DNA from: JABMMZ01 sp040403495
GTDB lineage: Bacteria; Bacteroidota; Bacteroidia; NS11-12g; UBA955
DNA length: 64,000 bases
Direction: 5' to 3'
Assembly (NCBI GenBank): GCA_040403495.1
Contig: JBBAKM010000001.1
Location: 62,001-126,000, forward strand
Shown here: positions 43,597 to 52,683 of the stretch, piece by piece
Layout of the letters: every line of letters starts with the position of its first letter
How positions within the stretch are numbered: position 1 is the stretch's first letter
Notes under the pieces: generated by a model
Told to the model about the DNA's origin: nothing
The model's input: only the letters and a program-made list of their open reading frames with translations
Databases searched by the model: none
Made by a program: the position numbers and the translations under genes

Positions 43597-45105
43597 ATGA
43601 GTCAACAAACTATCAAAAAATTATTAGTTGCCAATAGAGGTGAAATCGCCATTCGAGTGATGAGAACTTGCAGAGAAATGGGTATAAAAACAGTAGCAGT
43701 TTACAGCGATGCCGACAGAAATGCTTTGCATGTAAGGTATGCTGATGAAGCGTTCCGTTTAGGTCCCCCTGCTTCCAAGGACAGTTACCTTTTGGGAGAT
43801 AAAATTATTGAAATTTGTAAAGCCAATCAGGTTGATGCAGTCCACCCAGGCTATGGTTTTTTGAGTGAGCGTTCGGAGTTTGCCTCTAAGTTGGCAGAAG
43901 CCGGAATTCTATTTGTTGGTCCAAGTGCTGCAAGTATGGATTTAATGGGTAGTAAAATAGCAAGTAAACAAGCCGTTGCGGAATTTGGAGTGCCACTGGT
44001 GCCGGGGTTAAAAGAGGCTATTACTGATATTGAAGATGCTAAAAAAGTGGCGACTGAAATTGGTTTCCCTGTTTTGATTAAAGCCAGTGCAGGTGGTGGT
44101 GGCAAAGGGATGCGTATAGTAAGCAATGTCGAAGAGTTTGAGTCGCAAATGAACATGGCACAAAGTGAAGCGCTAAGTTCGTTTGGTGATGACAGCGTTT
44201 TTATTGAAAAATATGTGGCCGCCCCAAGACACATCGAAATTCAATTGATGGCAGACAATTACGGTAATGTATGTTACTTGTTTGAACGTGAATGTAGCAT
44301 ACAAAGACGTCATCAAAAATTAGTAGAAGAAGCACCAAGTGCTGTATTGACTGAAGAGTTAAGAAAAAAAATGGGAGAGGCTGCAGTAAATGTTGCCAAA
44401 GCCGCTAAATATTCAGGGGCAGGTACTGTTGAGTTTTTGCTTGACGAGAAGCTTAATTTTTATTTCCTTGAAATGAATACCCGATTGCAAGTAGAACATC
44501 CTGTTACGGAGTTAATTACGGGTTTGGATTTGGTTAAAGAGCAAATTAGAGTGGCAGAAGGACATCCATTAAGCTTTACTCAAGACGATTTAAAAATAAA
44601 TGGTCACGCCATTGAATTAAGAGTTTGTGCCGAAGATCCTTTAAATAATTTTTTGCCAGACATCGGAACATTGTCGACCTACAGAGTGCCTATGGGCCCG
44701 GGAGTAAGGGTAGACGATTGTATGGAAGAGGGGATGGAAATTCCAATTTACTATGACAACATGATTGCCAAACTAATAGTGTGGGCAGAAACCAGAGAGT
44801 TGGCAATGGCGAAAATGAAACGTGCTATTACTGAATACAAAATTTCTGGTGTTGCCAATACATTGCAATTCGGTTATTGGGTGATGGAAAATGAACATTT
44901 CATCAATGGACAGTTTGATACAAAGTTTATTGACAATTACTTTAAACCAGAGGAATTAAAAGTTCCTCAAAATCCTAAACTCGAAGAAGCAATGTCAATA
45001 TTAGTGGCTCATTTGCACCACAGTAAAGGAAATTCTTCTGTTATTGCAGAACAAACCAAGGAGGAAGCCTCTCGGTGGTATCAAAACCGAAGACAGATGC
45101 GATAA
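43597..45105 (+). CDS. accC: Biotin carboxylase subunit
   Basis: 502 residues; ATP-dependent carboxylation of biotin. KLLVANRGEIAIRVMRTCREMGI, HPGYGFLSER, the ATP-grasp loop ASAGGGGKGMR, FERECSIQRRHQKLVEEAPS and EMNTRLQVEHPVTE are all intact. There is no fused biotin-carrier domain. It could be AccC of acetyl-CoA carboxylase or the biotin carboxylase of a propionyl/acyl-CoA carboxylase. accB, usually upstream, is absent here, which leaves the choice open. The B12-binding protein at 49342 would fit propionate metabolism. Confidence 0.9.
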   Translation: MSQQTIKKLLVANRGEIAIRVMRTCREMGIKTVAVYSDADRNALHVRYADEAFRLGPPASKDSYLLGDKIIEICKANQVDAVHPGYGFLSERSEFASKLAEAGILFVGPSAASMDLMGSKIASKQAVAEFGVPLVPGLKEAITDIEDAKKVATEIGFPVLIKASAGGGGKGMRIVSNVEEFESQMNMAQSEALSSFGDDSVFIEKYVAAPRHIEIQLMADNYGNVCYLFERECSIQRRHQKLVEEAPSAVLTEELRKKMGEAAVNVAKAAKYSGAGTVEFLLDEKLNFYFLEMNTRLQVEHPVTELITGLDLVKEQIRVAEGHPLSFTQDDLKINGHAIELRVCAEDPLNNFLPDIGTLSTYRVPMGPGVRVDDCMEEGMEIPIYYDNMIAKLIVWAETRELAMAKMKRAITEYKISGVANTLQFGYWVMENEHFINGQFDTKFIDNYFKPEELKVPQNPKLEEAMSILVAHLHHSKGNSSVIAEQTKEEASRWYQNRRQMR

Positions 45106-45154
45106 GCGTAATAGATAGGTCTAAAATTAATTTGTAAACTTAGTTTTATGTACG

Positions 45155-45180
45155 TATATTTGTACATATTTAAGTACAAA
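45155..45180 (+). promoter_or_regulatory. yefM-yoeB promoter with operator-like dyad
   Basis: TATATTTG at 45155-45162 (-7) overlaps the inverted repeat TTTGTAC-N8-GTACAAA (45159-45180), placed across the expected transcription start. A natural binding site for the YefM-YoeB repressor complex. Confidence 0.65.
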
Positions 45181-45195
45181 ACTAGATTCATCAAC

Positions 45196-45450
45196 ATGCT
45201 TATTACCTCTATTTCAGATTTTAGAAAAGACATCAAAAGATACTTTGACAAAGTCACAAAGGATTTTGAAACATTAATTATAAACCGTGGTAAAGATAAT
45301 GGGGTAGTTATTATGTCTTTGGCAGAATACAATTCATTGTGCGCAACTCAACATGAACTTTCTTCAAAGAATAATGAAAGCAGATTAGATTCAGCGATTG
45401 ATAAATTGAAATCAGGCAATTCAAGTCGTAAAAATCTTCTGGAGGAATGA
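45196..45450 (+). CDS. yefM: YefM/Phd-family antitoxin
   Basis: 84 residues: MLITSISDFRKDIKRYFDKV and IINRGKDNGVVIMSLAEYNSL are the DNA-binding Phd/YefM domain; the acidic C-terminal part binds the toxin. Start at ATG 45196, because the longer frame from 45148 would begin upstream of the promoter. It overlaps the toxin gene by 4 bases. Confidence 0.92.
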   Translation: MLITSISDFRKDIKRYFDKVTKDFETLIINRGKDNGVVIMSLAEYNSLCATQHELSSKNNESRLDSAIDKLKSGNSSRKNLLEE

Positions 45451-45704
45451 AGTTCTTTTTTGTGGATGAGTCTTGGGAGGATTATTTGTATTGGCAGAAG
45501 AACGACAAATCAAAATTGAAACGTATTAATGAATTGCTAAAAGACATATCGAGAAGTCCTTTTTCTGGTATAGGAAAACCAGAGCCTCTAAAATATAAAT
45601 ATTCAGGATTTTGGTCGCGCAGGATAGATGATGAACATCGTTTGATTTATCAAGTTAAAGAAGATGAAATATTGATTGCGAAGTGTCGATTTCACTACGA
45701 TTAA
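45447..45704 (+). CDS. yoeB: YoeB-family toxin (mRNA interferase)
   Basis: 85 residues. The family pattern WEDYLYWQKNDKSKLKRINELL, GIGKPEPLKYKYSGFWSRRID and HRLIYQVKED ends in CRFHYD, with the catalytic Glu, Arg, His and Tyr in place. It cleaves mRNA at the ribosome A site. The pair stands outside the cassette array. Confidence 0.94.
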   Translation: MKFFFVDESWEDYLYWQKNDKSKLKRINELLKDISRSPFSGIGKPEPLKYKYSGFWSRRIDDEHRLIYQVKEDEILIAKCRFHYD

Positions 45705-45800
45705 AAGTCTAAACGTTAACATTGTTTAGGATTCACGCTCCTTATTCTTTCTTTTTTATTGAATAAAGTTATATTTGTAATAATAATAGTCTTTTTCAAA

Positions 45801-47177
45801 ATGATAAAATTGACCTCATTAATACTGCTAACCTTGTTTTCTATACTTAACATTCATGGAACAGAAGTGCCCAAATGTGTTTTGTCTGGAGAAATTAAAA
45901 ATCCTGTTTCCGACTCATTGTTTATAGAGAATGACAACGGTGAATTGGTTAAGGCAATCCGCTTGGATAAGAAAAAAACATTCAGGGTGGAATTACAAGT
46001 GGTAGAAGGTTATTATACCATTGGAGATAATAGTGAGCATACCCAACTTTTTTTAAGTCCTGGGTTTGATTTAAGTGTTTTTATAAATACCAAATCGTTT
46101 GATGAATCAATCGTTTTTAAAGGAAAAGGTGCCGCAGAAAATAATTTTTTAGCAAAATTTTATTTGTTGAATGAGAGTTTGGAGGATTTAAAATTTTACG
46201 GCTATTATGCTAAATTAAACGAAGCTGCTTTTTTGAAATTAATGGATTCAGTAAGGGTTATAGAAATGAATTTGTTGGACAGTTATAAGGAAACAGTCTT
46301 GAGTCGTTTTTATGATATTGAGGCAATGAAAATCAATTATGCTTATCGCATCAAATTGAATGAATATGAAAAAATGCACCGATATTTAACCAAAAATGAT
46401 AGTTTTAAAGTGTCTCCGCTTTTCCCTGATCCCTTTGAAGGTATAGATTTGAATAATCCCGATTGGTTTGAGATATACGAATATACCAATTTGTTGGATG
46501 CCTATTTTAGACAATTAACAATGAAACAGTTTAATGAATATTTAGATTCTAATTATCTTTTGTTGTATTTTAAAAATATTGAATCTCAAATTGTTTCACC
46601 CAAACTAAAAGAAAAGTTTGCTTATGATATAGGTAAGTATAGTTTGATGGATATTCAAGATTTAGAAGTGGTTTATCAAAAAATAATTTCATTGATTCAG
46701 ACCCCTGAAAAGAGAAATGAAATTACAGCGATTTACAATAAAATAAAGTTATTGGAAGTCGGAAATCTATCGCCTGATTTTAAGTTCAAAGACAAATCTG
46801 GAAAGACTTATCAGTTGTCTGATTTTGAAGGCAAATACATTTACATTGATGTGTGGGCAACTTGGTGTGGTCCTTGTTTGGGCGAGATTCCTGCTTTGAA
46901 AAAATTAACAGACACTTTGGTTTCAAAAGACATTGTTTTTGTGAGTATTTGCGTCTTCGATGAAAAGTCGTCGTGGGAAAAAATGGTTGAGAAAAAGCAG
47001 TTAAAAGGCGTTCAATTGTTTGCAGAACCGGGTGAAAATTCTTTTGTCGATGAATACATGATACAAGGAATTCCTCGTTTTATTTTGTTAGACAAATCAG
47101 GTCGAATTATTGACGCCAATGCCAAACGTCCTTCAGAACCGTTGTTGCTGAAAGAGTTGACAGATTTGTTGGATTAA
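45801..47177 (+). CDS. TlpA/ResA-like thioredoxin-fold protein
   Basis: 458 residues: signal peptide (LTSLILLTLFSILNIHG), an N-terminal DUF4369-like beta domain, a helical middle part, and a C-terminal thioredoxin domain with the active site WATWCGPC followed by GIPRFILLDKSG containing the cis-Pro. It probably reduces or oxidises disulfides in the periplasm. Start at ATG 45801; TATATTTG lies between it and the TTG of the longer frame at 45759. Confidence 0.85.
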   Translation: MIKLTSLILLTLFSILNIHGTEVPKCVLSGEIKNPVSDSLFIENDNGELVKAIRLDKKKTFRVELQVVEGYYTIGDNSEHTQLFLSPGFDLSVFINTKSFDESIVFKGKGAAENNFLAKFYLLNESLEDLKFYGYYAKLNEAAFLKLMDSVRVIEMNLLDSYKETVLSRFYDIEAMKINYAYRIKLNEYEKMHRYLTKNDSFKVSPLFPDPFEGIDLNNPDWFEIYEYTNLLDAYFRQLTMKQFNEYLDSNYLLLYFKNIESQIVSPKLKEKFAYDIGKYSLMDIQDLEVVYQKIISLIQTPEKRNEITAIYNKIKLLEVGNLSPDFKFKDKSGKTYQLSDFEGKYIYIDVWATWCGPCLGEIPALKKLTDTLVSKDIVFVSICVFDEKSSWEKMVEKKQLKGVQLFAEPGENSFVDEYMIQGIPRFILLDKSGRIIDANAKRPSEPLLLKELTDLLD

Positions 47178-47264
47178 TGTTTTTTGCAATTGCCACAACT
47201 GCGGTCGTTTGCAAGGGTCTTTAAATCGAACCATTTTGCTTGTCTAAGTGTCAACCTTTTTCTT

Positions 47265-47272
47265 TAAATTTG
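47265..47272 (+). promoter_or_regulatory. gltX -7 element
   Basis: TAAATTTG 7 bases before the ATG at 47280; TTG at 47240-47242 could be the -33 element (22-base spacer). Confidence 0.6.
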
Positions 47273-47279
47273 CCCCTTT

Positions 47280-48815
47280 ATGTCAAAAGTTAGAGTAAGA
47301 TTTGCCCCTAGTCCCACTGGGCCGCTACATATTGGAGGTGTTAGAACCGCTTTGTTCAATTATTTGTTTGCCAAACAAAACAATGGAGACATGATATTGC
47401 GTATCGAAGATACCGATCAGGCCCGATTTGTTGAGGGTGCCGAACAGTATATCGTTGAGGCATTGTCATGGGCGGGAATTAAATTTGACGAAGGAACCCA
47501 CGTAGGTGGTCCATGTGAACCATACAGACAGAGTGATAGAAAGGCGATGTACAGACAATATGCCGATCAACTTTTGAATTCTGGTCATGCTTATTATGCT
47601 TTCGATACTGCCGAAGAGTTAGATGAAATGAGAGAGAAGTTAAAAGCAGGAGGAATGGCGCCACAATACGATGCCGTAAGTCGTATGAGTATGAAAAACT
47701 CATTAACCCTGTCTGAAGATGAGGTTCAAAAACGATTAGCAGCAGGGGAGCCTTATGTTATTCGTATCAAGTTGCCAAGAAAAGAAGAAGTGCGTTTCCA
47801 TGACTTAATTAGAGGATGGGTAATTGTACAAACTTCGGCAATGGATGATAAAGTGTTGTTTAAAAGTGACGGCATGCCTACCTACCATTTGGCCAATGTG
47901 GTGGATGATTACAATATGAAAATTACTCACGTTATTCGCGGAGAGGAATGGTTGCCATCGGCCCCTTTGCATGTTATGCTATATCAGTTTTTTGGGTGGT
48001 TGGATGTTATGCCTAAATTTGCCCATTTACCTTTGATTTTAAAGCCTGATGGCAATGGTAAGTTGAGCAAAAGAGATGGAGATAGATTAGGTTTCCCTGT
48101 ATTTCCGCTTGAGTGGAAAGACCCAAGTTCAGGCGAAATTAGCAGCGGTTACCGCGAAAGAGGATATGAGCCTGAAGCGGTAGTAAATATGTTGGCATTA
48201 CTTGGTTGGCATACTTCGGACAATCGCGAAATATTCATCATGGAAGAATTAATCCAATTGTTTAGTTTGGAAAAAATTAGCAAAAATGGCGCAAAATTCG
48301 ACCCTGAAAAAGCAAAATGGTTCAATCACCAACATTTGTTGCTAAAAACCAACGAATCAATAGCGGAAGAAATTATAAAAGAATGTAAGGCAAATGGCAT
48401 TGATACCGATGTTAACTACTTGAGTAAAGTAGTAGGATTAATGAAAGAAAAAGTGAATTTTAAGCATGAAATACTTGCAAAAGCTAAATTTTTCTTCAAT
48501 GTACCTGCGGCTTATGATGAACAAGTGGTTGCTAAAAAATGGACTGCTGCTGCGGTTGACTTTTTAGCCGATTTTGCACAAAGAATAAGTGTGTTGACCT
48601 GCCCAATGGCAACAGATTTGGAGCAAATTTTTAAAGATTTGGCCGCTGAGAAAAATGTTGGAACAGGTGCAGTAATGCAACCCTTAAGATTGGCAATAAG
48701 TGGAGAGGGTGGAGGACCGCCATTGTTTGAAATGTTAAGCTTAATTGGCGTTCAAAGTTGTGCGGAAAGAATTGGATTAGCTATTCAGAAATTGCCCCTT
48801 AACCAAAATTCATAA
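47280..48815 (+). CDS. gltX: Glutamyl-tRNA synthetase
   Basis: 511 residues, class I synthetase. The HIGH-type motif is RFAPSPTGPLHIGGVRTALFNYL, the KMSKS-type loop is GKLSKRDGDRLGFP, and VDDYNMKITHVIRGEEWLPSAPLH is also diagnostic. The C-terminal anticodon-binding domain is present. Whether it also charges tRNA-Gln cannot be read here. It is the first gene of a likely three-gene operon with spacings of 3-4 bases. Confidence 0.97.
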   Translation: MSKVRVRFAPSPTGPLHIGGVRTALFNYLFAKQNNGDMILRIEDTDQARFVEGAEQYIVEALSWAGIKFDEGTHVGGPCEPYRQSDRKAMYRQYADQLLNSGHAYYAFDTAEELDEMREKLKAGGMAPQYDAVSRMSMKNSLTLSEDEVQKRLAAGEPYVIRIKLPRKEEVRFHDLIRGWVIVQTSAMDDKVLFKSDGMPTYHLANVVDDYNMKITHVIRGEEWLPSAPLHVMLYQFFGWLDVMPKFAHLPLILKPDGNGKLSKRDGDRLGFPVFPLEWKDPSSGEISSGYRERGYEPEAVVNMLALLGWHTSDNREIFIMEELIQLFSLEKISKNGAKFDPEKAKWFNHQHLLLKTNESIAEEIIKECKANGIDTDVNYLSKVVGLMKEKVNFKHEILAKAKFFFNVPAAYDEQVVAKKWTAAAVDFLADFAQRISVLTCPMATDLEQIFKDLAAEKNVGTGAVMQPLRLAISGEGGGPPLFEMLSLIGVQSCAERIGLAIQKLPLNQNS

Positions 48816-48818
48816 ACG

Positions 48819-49337
48819 TTGAAAGGTTTTGTTTTTATATGGTTGGTATTGGGATTAAGCAGTTGTCAAATGATGCTGTTTACCGATATCCCCGGTATGA
48901 AAATGAAACAATACCCAAAAGAATTGTCAGGTACTTATCAATACATTCAAAAAGGCAAAAATCAAGCCGATACGCAAATTATCACAGTAACGGAACATGC
49001 CGTTGAAATGAATATGCCTTTCATTGAGCGCTTGGTTTCATTAAATGACACAGATGTGTTAATGAGCCATTTTGGGCATTTTTACTTCTTGAATTTCAAG
49101 AAAGATTCAATTGGTAATCAACAAGCTTGGCTTATCTATCCTTTCAAGTTTGATGAAAAGAATTTGTATATATATCCACTTATGTTGGACAATAAGTCAA
49201 GCAAAAGAATGATAAAATGTGGAATAGAGCCTGAAAAAAAAGCAGGTTTTTTTCGAATGGACAACGAGGCTTTTAAAAAGTATTGTCAAAAGTATTTAAA
49301 GAAACGACACGCAACCAAATTAAAAAGAATTAATTAA
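48819..49337 (+). CDS. Lipoprotein of unknown function
   Basis: 172 residues. The start is probably TTG at 48819, since only this start gives the signal FVFIWLVLGLSSC with its lipobox Cys; the next Met lies after the Cys. The body is mixed alpha/beta with YPKELSGTYQYIQKG near the N-terminus. No family recognised. It lies 3 bases after gltX and 4 before the B12-binding gene. Confidence 0.65.
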   Translation: MKGFVFIWLVLGLSSCQMMLFTDIPGMKMKQYPKELSGTYQYIQKGKNQADTQIITVTEHAVEMNMPFIERLVSLNDTDVLMSHFGHFYFLNFKKDSIGNQQAWLIYPFKFDEKNLYIYPLMLDNKSSKRMIKCGIEPEKKAGFFRMDNEAFKKYCQKYLKKRHATKLKRIN

Positions 49338-49341
49338 TAGA

Positions 49342-49758
49342 ATGACTCAAAATCAAAGACCTATCAGAGTGTTAATTGCCAAAGTTGGATTAGATGGCCA
49401 TGACAGAGGTGCCAAAGTTATTGCAAGCTCATTAAGAGATGCCGGTATGGAGGTTATTTATACGGGATTAAGACAAACGCCCGAAATGGTTGTTAATGCG
49501 GCCTTACAAGAAGATGTTGATGTGATAGGAATTAGTATTTTATCTGGCGCCCACAATACTGTGTTCCCTAAAGTCATTCAAATTATGAAAGACAAAGGTT
49601 TGAATGATGTTCTTTTGATTGGCGGAGGTATTATTCCCGACGATGACATGCACACCTTAAACCAACAAGGTGTTGCTCAACTTTTTCCTCCAGGAACCAA
49701 TACGGTAGATATTGTTAGCTACATCAAAGAGTGGGTTGCCAAAAACAGAAGTTTTTAA
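49342..49758 (+). CDS. Cobalamin-binding domain protein (methylmalonyl-CoA mutase C-terminal type)
   Basis: 138 residues forming one B12-binding Rossmann domain. GLDGHDRGAK provides the His that ligates cobalt (DxHxxG). ILSGAHNTVFPKV and LLIGGGIIPDDD complete the SxL...GG signature. It ends as the C-terminal domain of methylmalonyl-CoA mutase ends. As a separate subunit it needs a large catalytic subunit, not in the window. The mutase of propionate metabolism is the likeliest; other acyl-CoA mutases are possible. Confidence 0.88.
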   Translation: MTQNQRPIRVLIAKVGLDGHDRGAKVIASSLRDAGMEVIYTGLRQTPEMVVNAALQEDVDVIGISILSGAHNTVFPKVIQIMKDKGLNDVLLIGGGIIPDDDMHTLNQQGVAQLFPPGTNTVDIVSYIKEWVAKNRSF

Positions 49759-49795
49759 AGGCCTAATTAGGTCTCTGTTTTCAACAATATCCCCT

Positions 49796-50869
49796 TTATG
49801 ATTTCACACTAGCGCGGTACCATTTTTCGGGTACTTCTCCCATTTTTGCTATGTCATAATCAGCCTCATTGCACCCCACAAATTTAATAACTTTCTTCTT
49901 TTGAGGCTGTTTGTCTGGAACTTGCATCCACCATCTGCCTGTCGCTAAACTGTTTATAAACAACATGTCTTCGCCGTTTTCTCCATGACATTTATAAACA
50001 ATGAAGTTTCTACTTTTTATGTTGGGATGGTCGTTAAAACGATTGTCAATGCCGTTTAATAAATACCATATCATTTGTGCTGCTTGCATTTGGTCGGTTT
50101 CGTTTTCCTTACTCAAACTAAAATTATTGAGAAGATAAACGCCGATGTGATTCGAAATGCCTGCATAACGGCAAATAACACAAGCTTCGTGGTTTGTTAG
50201 TCCGTTTGGTAATGATTCGCTAGCCGATGCAAAATCCTTATGTGCAATAGCCCTAAAATCAAATTCAAATAAATCTGCTTGACGAAGCAATGGTTCTGTT
50301 TCAGCAATATTGTTTCTTGTATGTCCAAGTCCCATGTTTTCGCAAAAATGGTCGGAACATTCTTGAATGCTATCCAAAGTGTTCAAAAATGTTTGAGTGC
50401 CAATAAATGAACTGTGAAAATGCTTATTTTTCTTAAGGAGTTGTTTGGTAATTGAGTCTGTTTTAAGGTCGATGTATGGCGACACCAATGCGTAATCGAT
50501 ACTGCTGAAGTTGACCCCATTCAGCAATGCACTGCTGTAATTCATGGATTCACCTATGACAATCGGAATAACATTGTTTTCTCTTAAAATAATAAGGCAC
50601 TCTGCCAATCCAGCATTGATATTGGCAACAGTGTTTTGGTGTTTTAAATTACCCAAGTCAGCAATTTCAATTCCTGAAAATTGGAAACTGTATTGGTATA
50701 AATGTTTTCTGATTAAATCAGCATTTGGGCCTATCCCAATTATAGCAACGTCCAAGCCACTTAATGATGGAAATGAGGTCGTGTTTAGTTGGATATTGGC
50801 ACTTATTATCCCTTTATTTTTCTTCTTAATCAGGGTTTTGCTAATCGGTTCAAAAAATGATTCAATCAT
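49796..50869 (-). CDS. Arginase/formimidoylglutamase-fold protein with degenerate metal site
   Basis: 357 residues of the ureohydrolase fold: VAIIGIGPNADLIRKHLY, NVIPIVIGESMNYSSALLNG, YALVSPYIDL, FEFDFRAIAHKDF and an EACVICRYAGIS helix. In active arginases the corresponding motifs are GGDHS, DAHxD and SxDxDxxDP, which bind two Mn. Here the key His and most Asp are replaced (GESMN, SPYID, FDFRA). It is probably not a normal hydrolase. Related degenerate proteins are known to me in Bacteroidota near gliding or secretion genes, but no such genes are visible here. Confidence 0.75.
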   Translation of the reverse strand: MIESFFEPISKTLIKKKNKGIISANIQLNTTSFPSLSGLDVAIIGIGPNADLIRKHLYQYSFQFSGIEIADLGNLKHQNTVANINAGLAECLIILRENNVIPIVIGESMNYSSALLNGVNFSSIDYALVSPYIDLKTDSITKQLLKKNKHFHSSFIGTQTFLNTLDSIQECSDHFCENMGLGHTRNNIAETEPLLRQADLFEFDFRAIAHKDFASASESLPNGLTNHEACVICRYAGISNHIGVYLLNNFSLSKENETDQMQAAQMIWYLLNGIDNRFNDHPNIKSRNFIVYKCHGENGEDMLFINSLATGRWWMQVPDKQPQKKKVIKFVGCNEADYDIAKMGEVPEKWYRASVKS

Positions 50870-50920
50870 GATTTCAATATTCCAAATAAAATGCGACTTT
50901 TGTTGTATTAAAATTTCAAC

Positions 50921-51922
50921 ATGTTTGTAGTTACAGGTGCCAATGGTTTTTTGGGGAGTTATGTCGTTTGTTCTTTGTTAGACAAAGGATTGGAGGTTAT
51001 GGCATTGCGTAGAGACAAGTCGGACATGTCTGAATTTAATGACATTTTTTCTCAACAATTTGGTGTTCCCTATCAGCAACATCCCCTTTTGAAATGGAAA
51101 GAAGTTGATTTATTGGATATTTTGGGCCTCGATGAATGGCTTTTGCCTTCTCATATTGTTGTTCACTGTGCCGCCCAAGTGAGTTTTTTGCCAAAAGACA
51201 AAATGGCTATGACTGTTTCGAATGTCGATGTGACCAAAAATTTGGTTGATGCTTGTATCAAAGCTTCTGTCAAAAAAATGGTGTATGTAAGTAGTACTGC
51301 CGCTATTGGAAGATCTAAGGCGCTGCAAAACATTGATGAAGAATGTTATTGGGAAGACTCTGAGTTTAATTCGGATTACGCCATTAGTAAACACAATGCT
51401 GAACTCGAAGTTTGGCGAGGGATAGAGGAAGGACTCAATGCGGTGATTGTAAACCCCTCTATTATTTTGGGTTATGGTAATTGGGCAAAAGGTTCATGTG
51501 CTTTATTCAAGTCTGTAGCCTCAGGAATGAAATTTTACACCAAAGGAGTGAATGGTTTTGTTGGGGTAAAAGACGTGGCTGAACTTATTTATATCCTCTC
51601 ACAAGCTGATATCAAAGGACAACGCTTTATTGTCAACTCTGAAAATTGTACTTATCAGTTTGTTTTTAATACGATGGCAAAAGCACTTGGAAAAGCAGAG
51701 CCAACATTCGAGATAAAACCACAGTATGAATGGTTTTTTAAATTAGGATTCAGGTTTATGCACTTGTTTGGTGTCTCCAAAACGATTAATGCGCAAACTA
51801 TCCATACTTCTTTGAATCAGTTTAACTATTCTTCAGACAAAATTCGCAAACAGTTGAATTATACCTTTCAGCCTATTCAAGCGGTTATTCAAGAAACGGC
51901 GCAAAAATACCAATCCAAATAA
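50921..51922 (+). CDS. NAD(P)-dependent epimerase/dehydratase (extended SDR)
   Basis: 333 residues. The nucleotide-binding glycine motif is FVVTGANGFLGSYVV, the catalytic Ser/Thr is in MVYVSSTAAIG, and the YxxxK pair is in SDYAISKHNAE. NPSIILGYGNWAKGS is typical of dihydroflavonol-reductase-like SDRs. It probably acts on a sugar nucleotide or a small hydroxy compound. It is convergent with paaC. Confidence 0.87.
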   Translation: MFVVTGANGFLGSYVVCSLLDKGLEVMALRRDKSDMSEFNDIFSQQFGVPYQQHPLLKWKEVDLLDILGLDEWLLPSHIVVHCAAQVSFLPKDKMAMTVSNVDVTKNLVDACIKASVKKMVYVSSTAAIGRSKALQNIDEECYWEDSEFNSDYAISKHNAELEVWRGIEEGLNAVIVNPSIILGYGNWAKGSCALFKSVASGMKFYTKGVNGFVGVKDVAELIYILSQADIKGQRFIVNSENCTYQFVFNTMAKALGKAEPTFEIKPQYEWFFKLGFRFMHLFGVSKTINAQTIHTSLNQFNYSSDKIRKQLNYTFQPIQAVIQETAQKYQSK

Positions 51923-51926
51923 GCGT

Positions 51927-52679
51927 TTACCAGTTTGCCTCAGGATAAGCGCGCGGTAAATATTGCATGTCGGCAAGTATATAGCCTAAATGCTCGGTAT
52001 GGATTCCTTTTTTACTTCCTGTTTGCATATAGCTGTCAGAAGGAATGTTGATGTTAGCAGCACTCAAAACTTCTATCACCATTAAGTGCCACTCACTGTT
52101 CAATAGGCTGCTGTTGACCCCAATTTGTAAATCACAAATGGCTTCGTCTGTAATATCCATTTCGAACAATTCACCTGTGTACATCCAACAATCATTGATG
52201 GCTTTTTGCATTTTATAATGGCTTTCGTGGGTGCCATCACCCAATTTAATAACCCAATCTGAAGCGTGTTTTAAATGGTATTTAATTTCCTTTATCGCTT
52301 TTTGTGCAATTGCGGCAAGTCTTTCATCTTTGCTATTCAATAGTTTGGTGTAAAACAAAAACTCATAGCTAGAAAACAAAAACTGCTTTGCCATGGTATC
52401 TGCAAAATTGCCATTGGGAAGTTCAGTTATAAGGTGGTTGTAAAAATCCCTCTCTTTGCGTTTATAGGCTAAGTCATCTTCGCTTTTACCCGTGCCATCA
52501 ATTTCGGCCGCATAGTTTAATAACAGTTCAGCCCTTCCTATGTAGTCCAAAGCAAAGTTCGTAAGTGCCAAATCTTCTTCTAAAATAGGGGCTTTGCTGC
52601 ACCATTCTCCCAAACGATGCCCCATAATTAAGGCATTGTCTCCCAATCTTAATACATAATTATACAATTGATTCTTCAT
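51927..52679 (-). CDS. paaC: Phenylacetyl-CoA 1,2-epoxidase subunit PaaC
   Basis: 250 residues; the structural (non-catalytic) partner of PaaA in the diiron monooxygenase. LRLGDNALIMGHRLGEWCSKAPILEEDLALTNFALDYIGRAE and YHLKHASDWVIKLGDGTHESH are diagnostic. I start at ATG 52679, just past the end of paaB; the longer frame reads into paaB. paaD and paaE, which usually follow, are absent. Confidence 0.93.
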   Translation of the reverse strand: MKNQLYNYVLRLGDNALIMGHRLGEWCSKAPILEEDLALTNFALDYIGRAELLLNYAAEIDGTGKSEDDLAYKRKERDFYNHLITELPNGNFADTMAKQFLFSSYEFLFYTKLLNSKDERLAAIAQKAIKEIKYHLKHASDWVIKLGDGTHESHYKMQKAINDCWMYTGELFEMDITDEAICDLQIGVNSSLLNSEWHLMVIEVLSAANINIPSDSYMQTGSKKGIHTEHLGYILADMQYLPRAYPEANW

Positions 52680-52683
52680 GTTT

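Noticed and set aside
43851..44234. 127-codon minus-strand frame inside the biotin carboxylase gene
   Set aside because: Shadow frame over the conserved ATP-grasp region.
49759..49795. Terminator at the palindrome AGGCCTAATTAGGTCT
   Set aside because: Stem of about six pairs without a loop or a T-run; too weak to claim.
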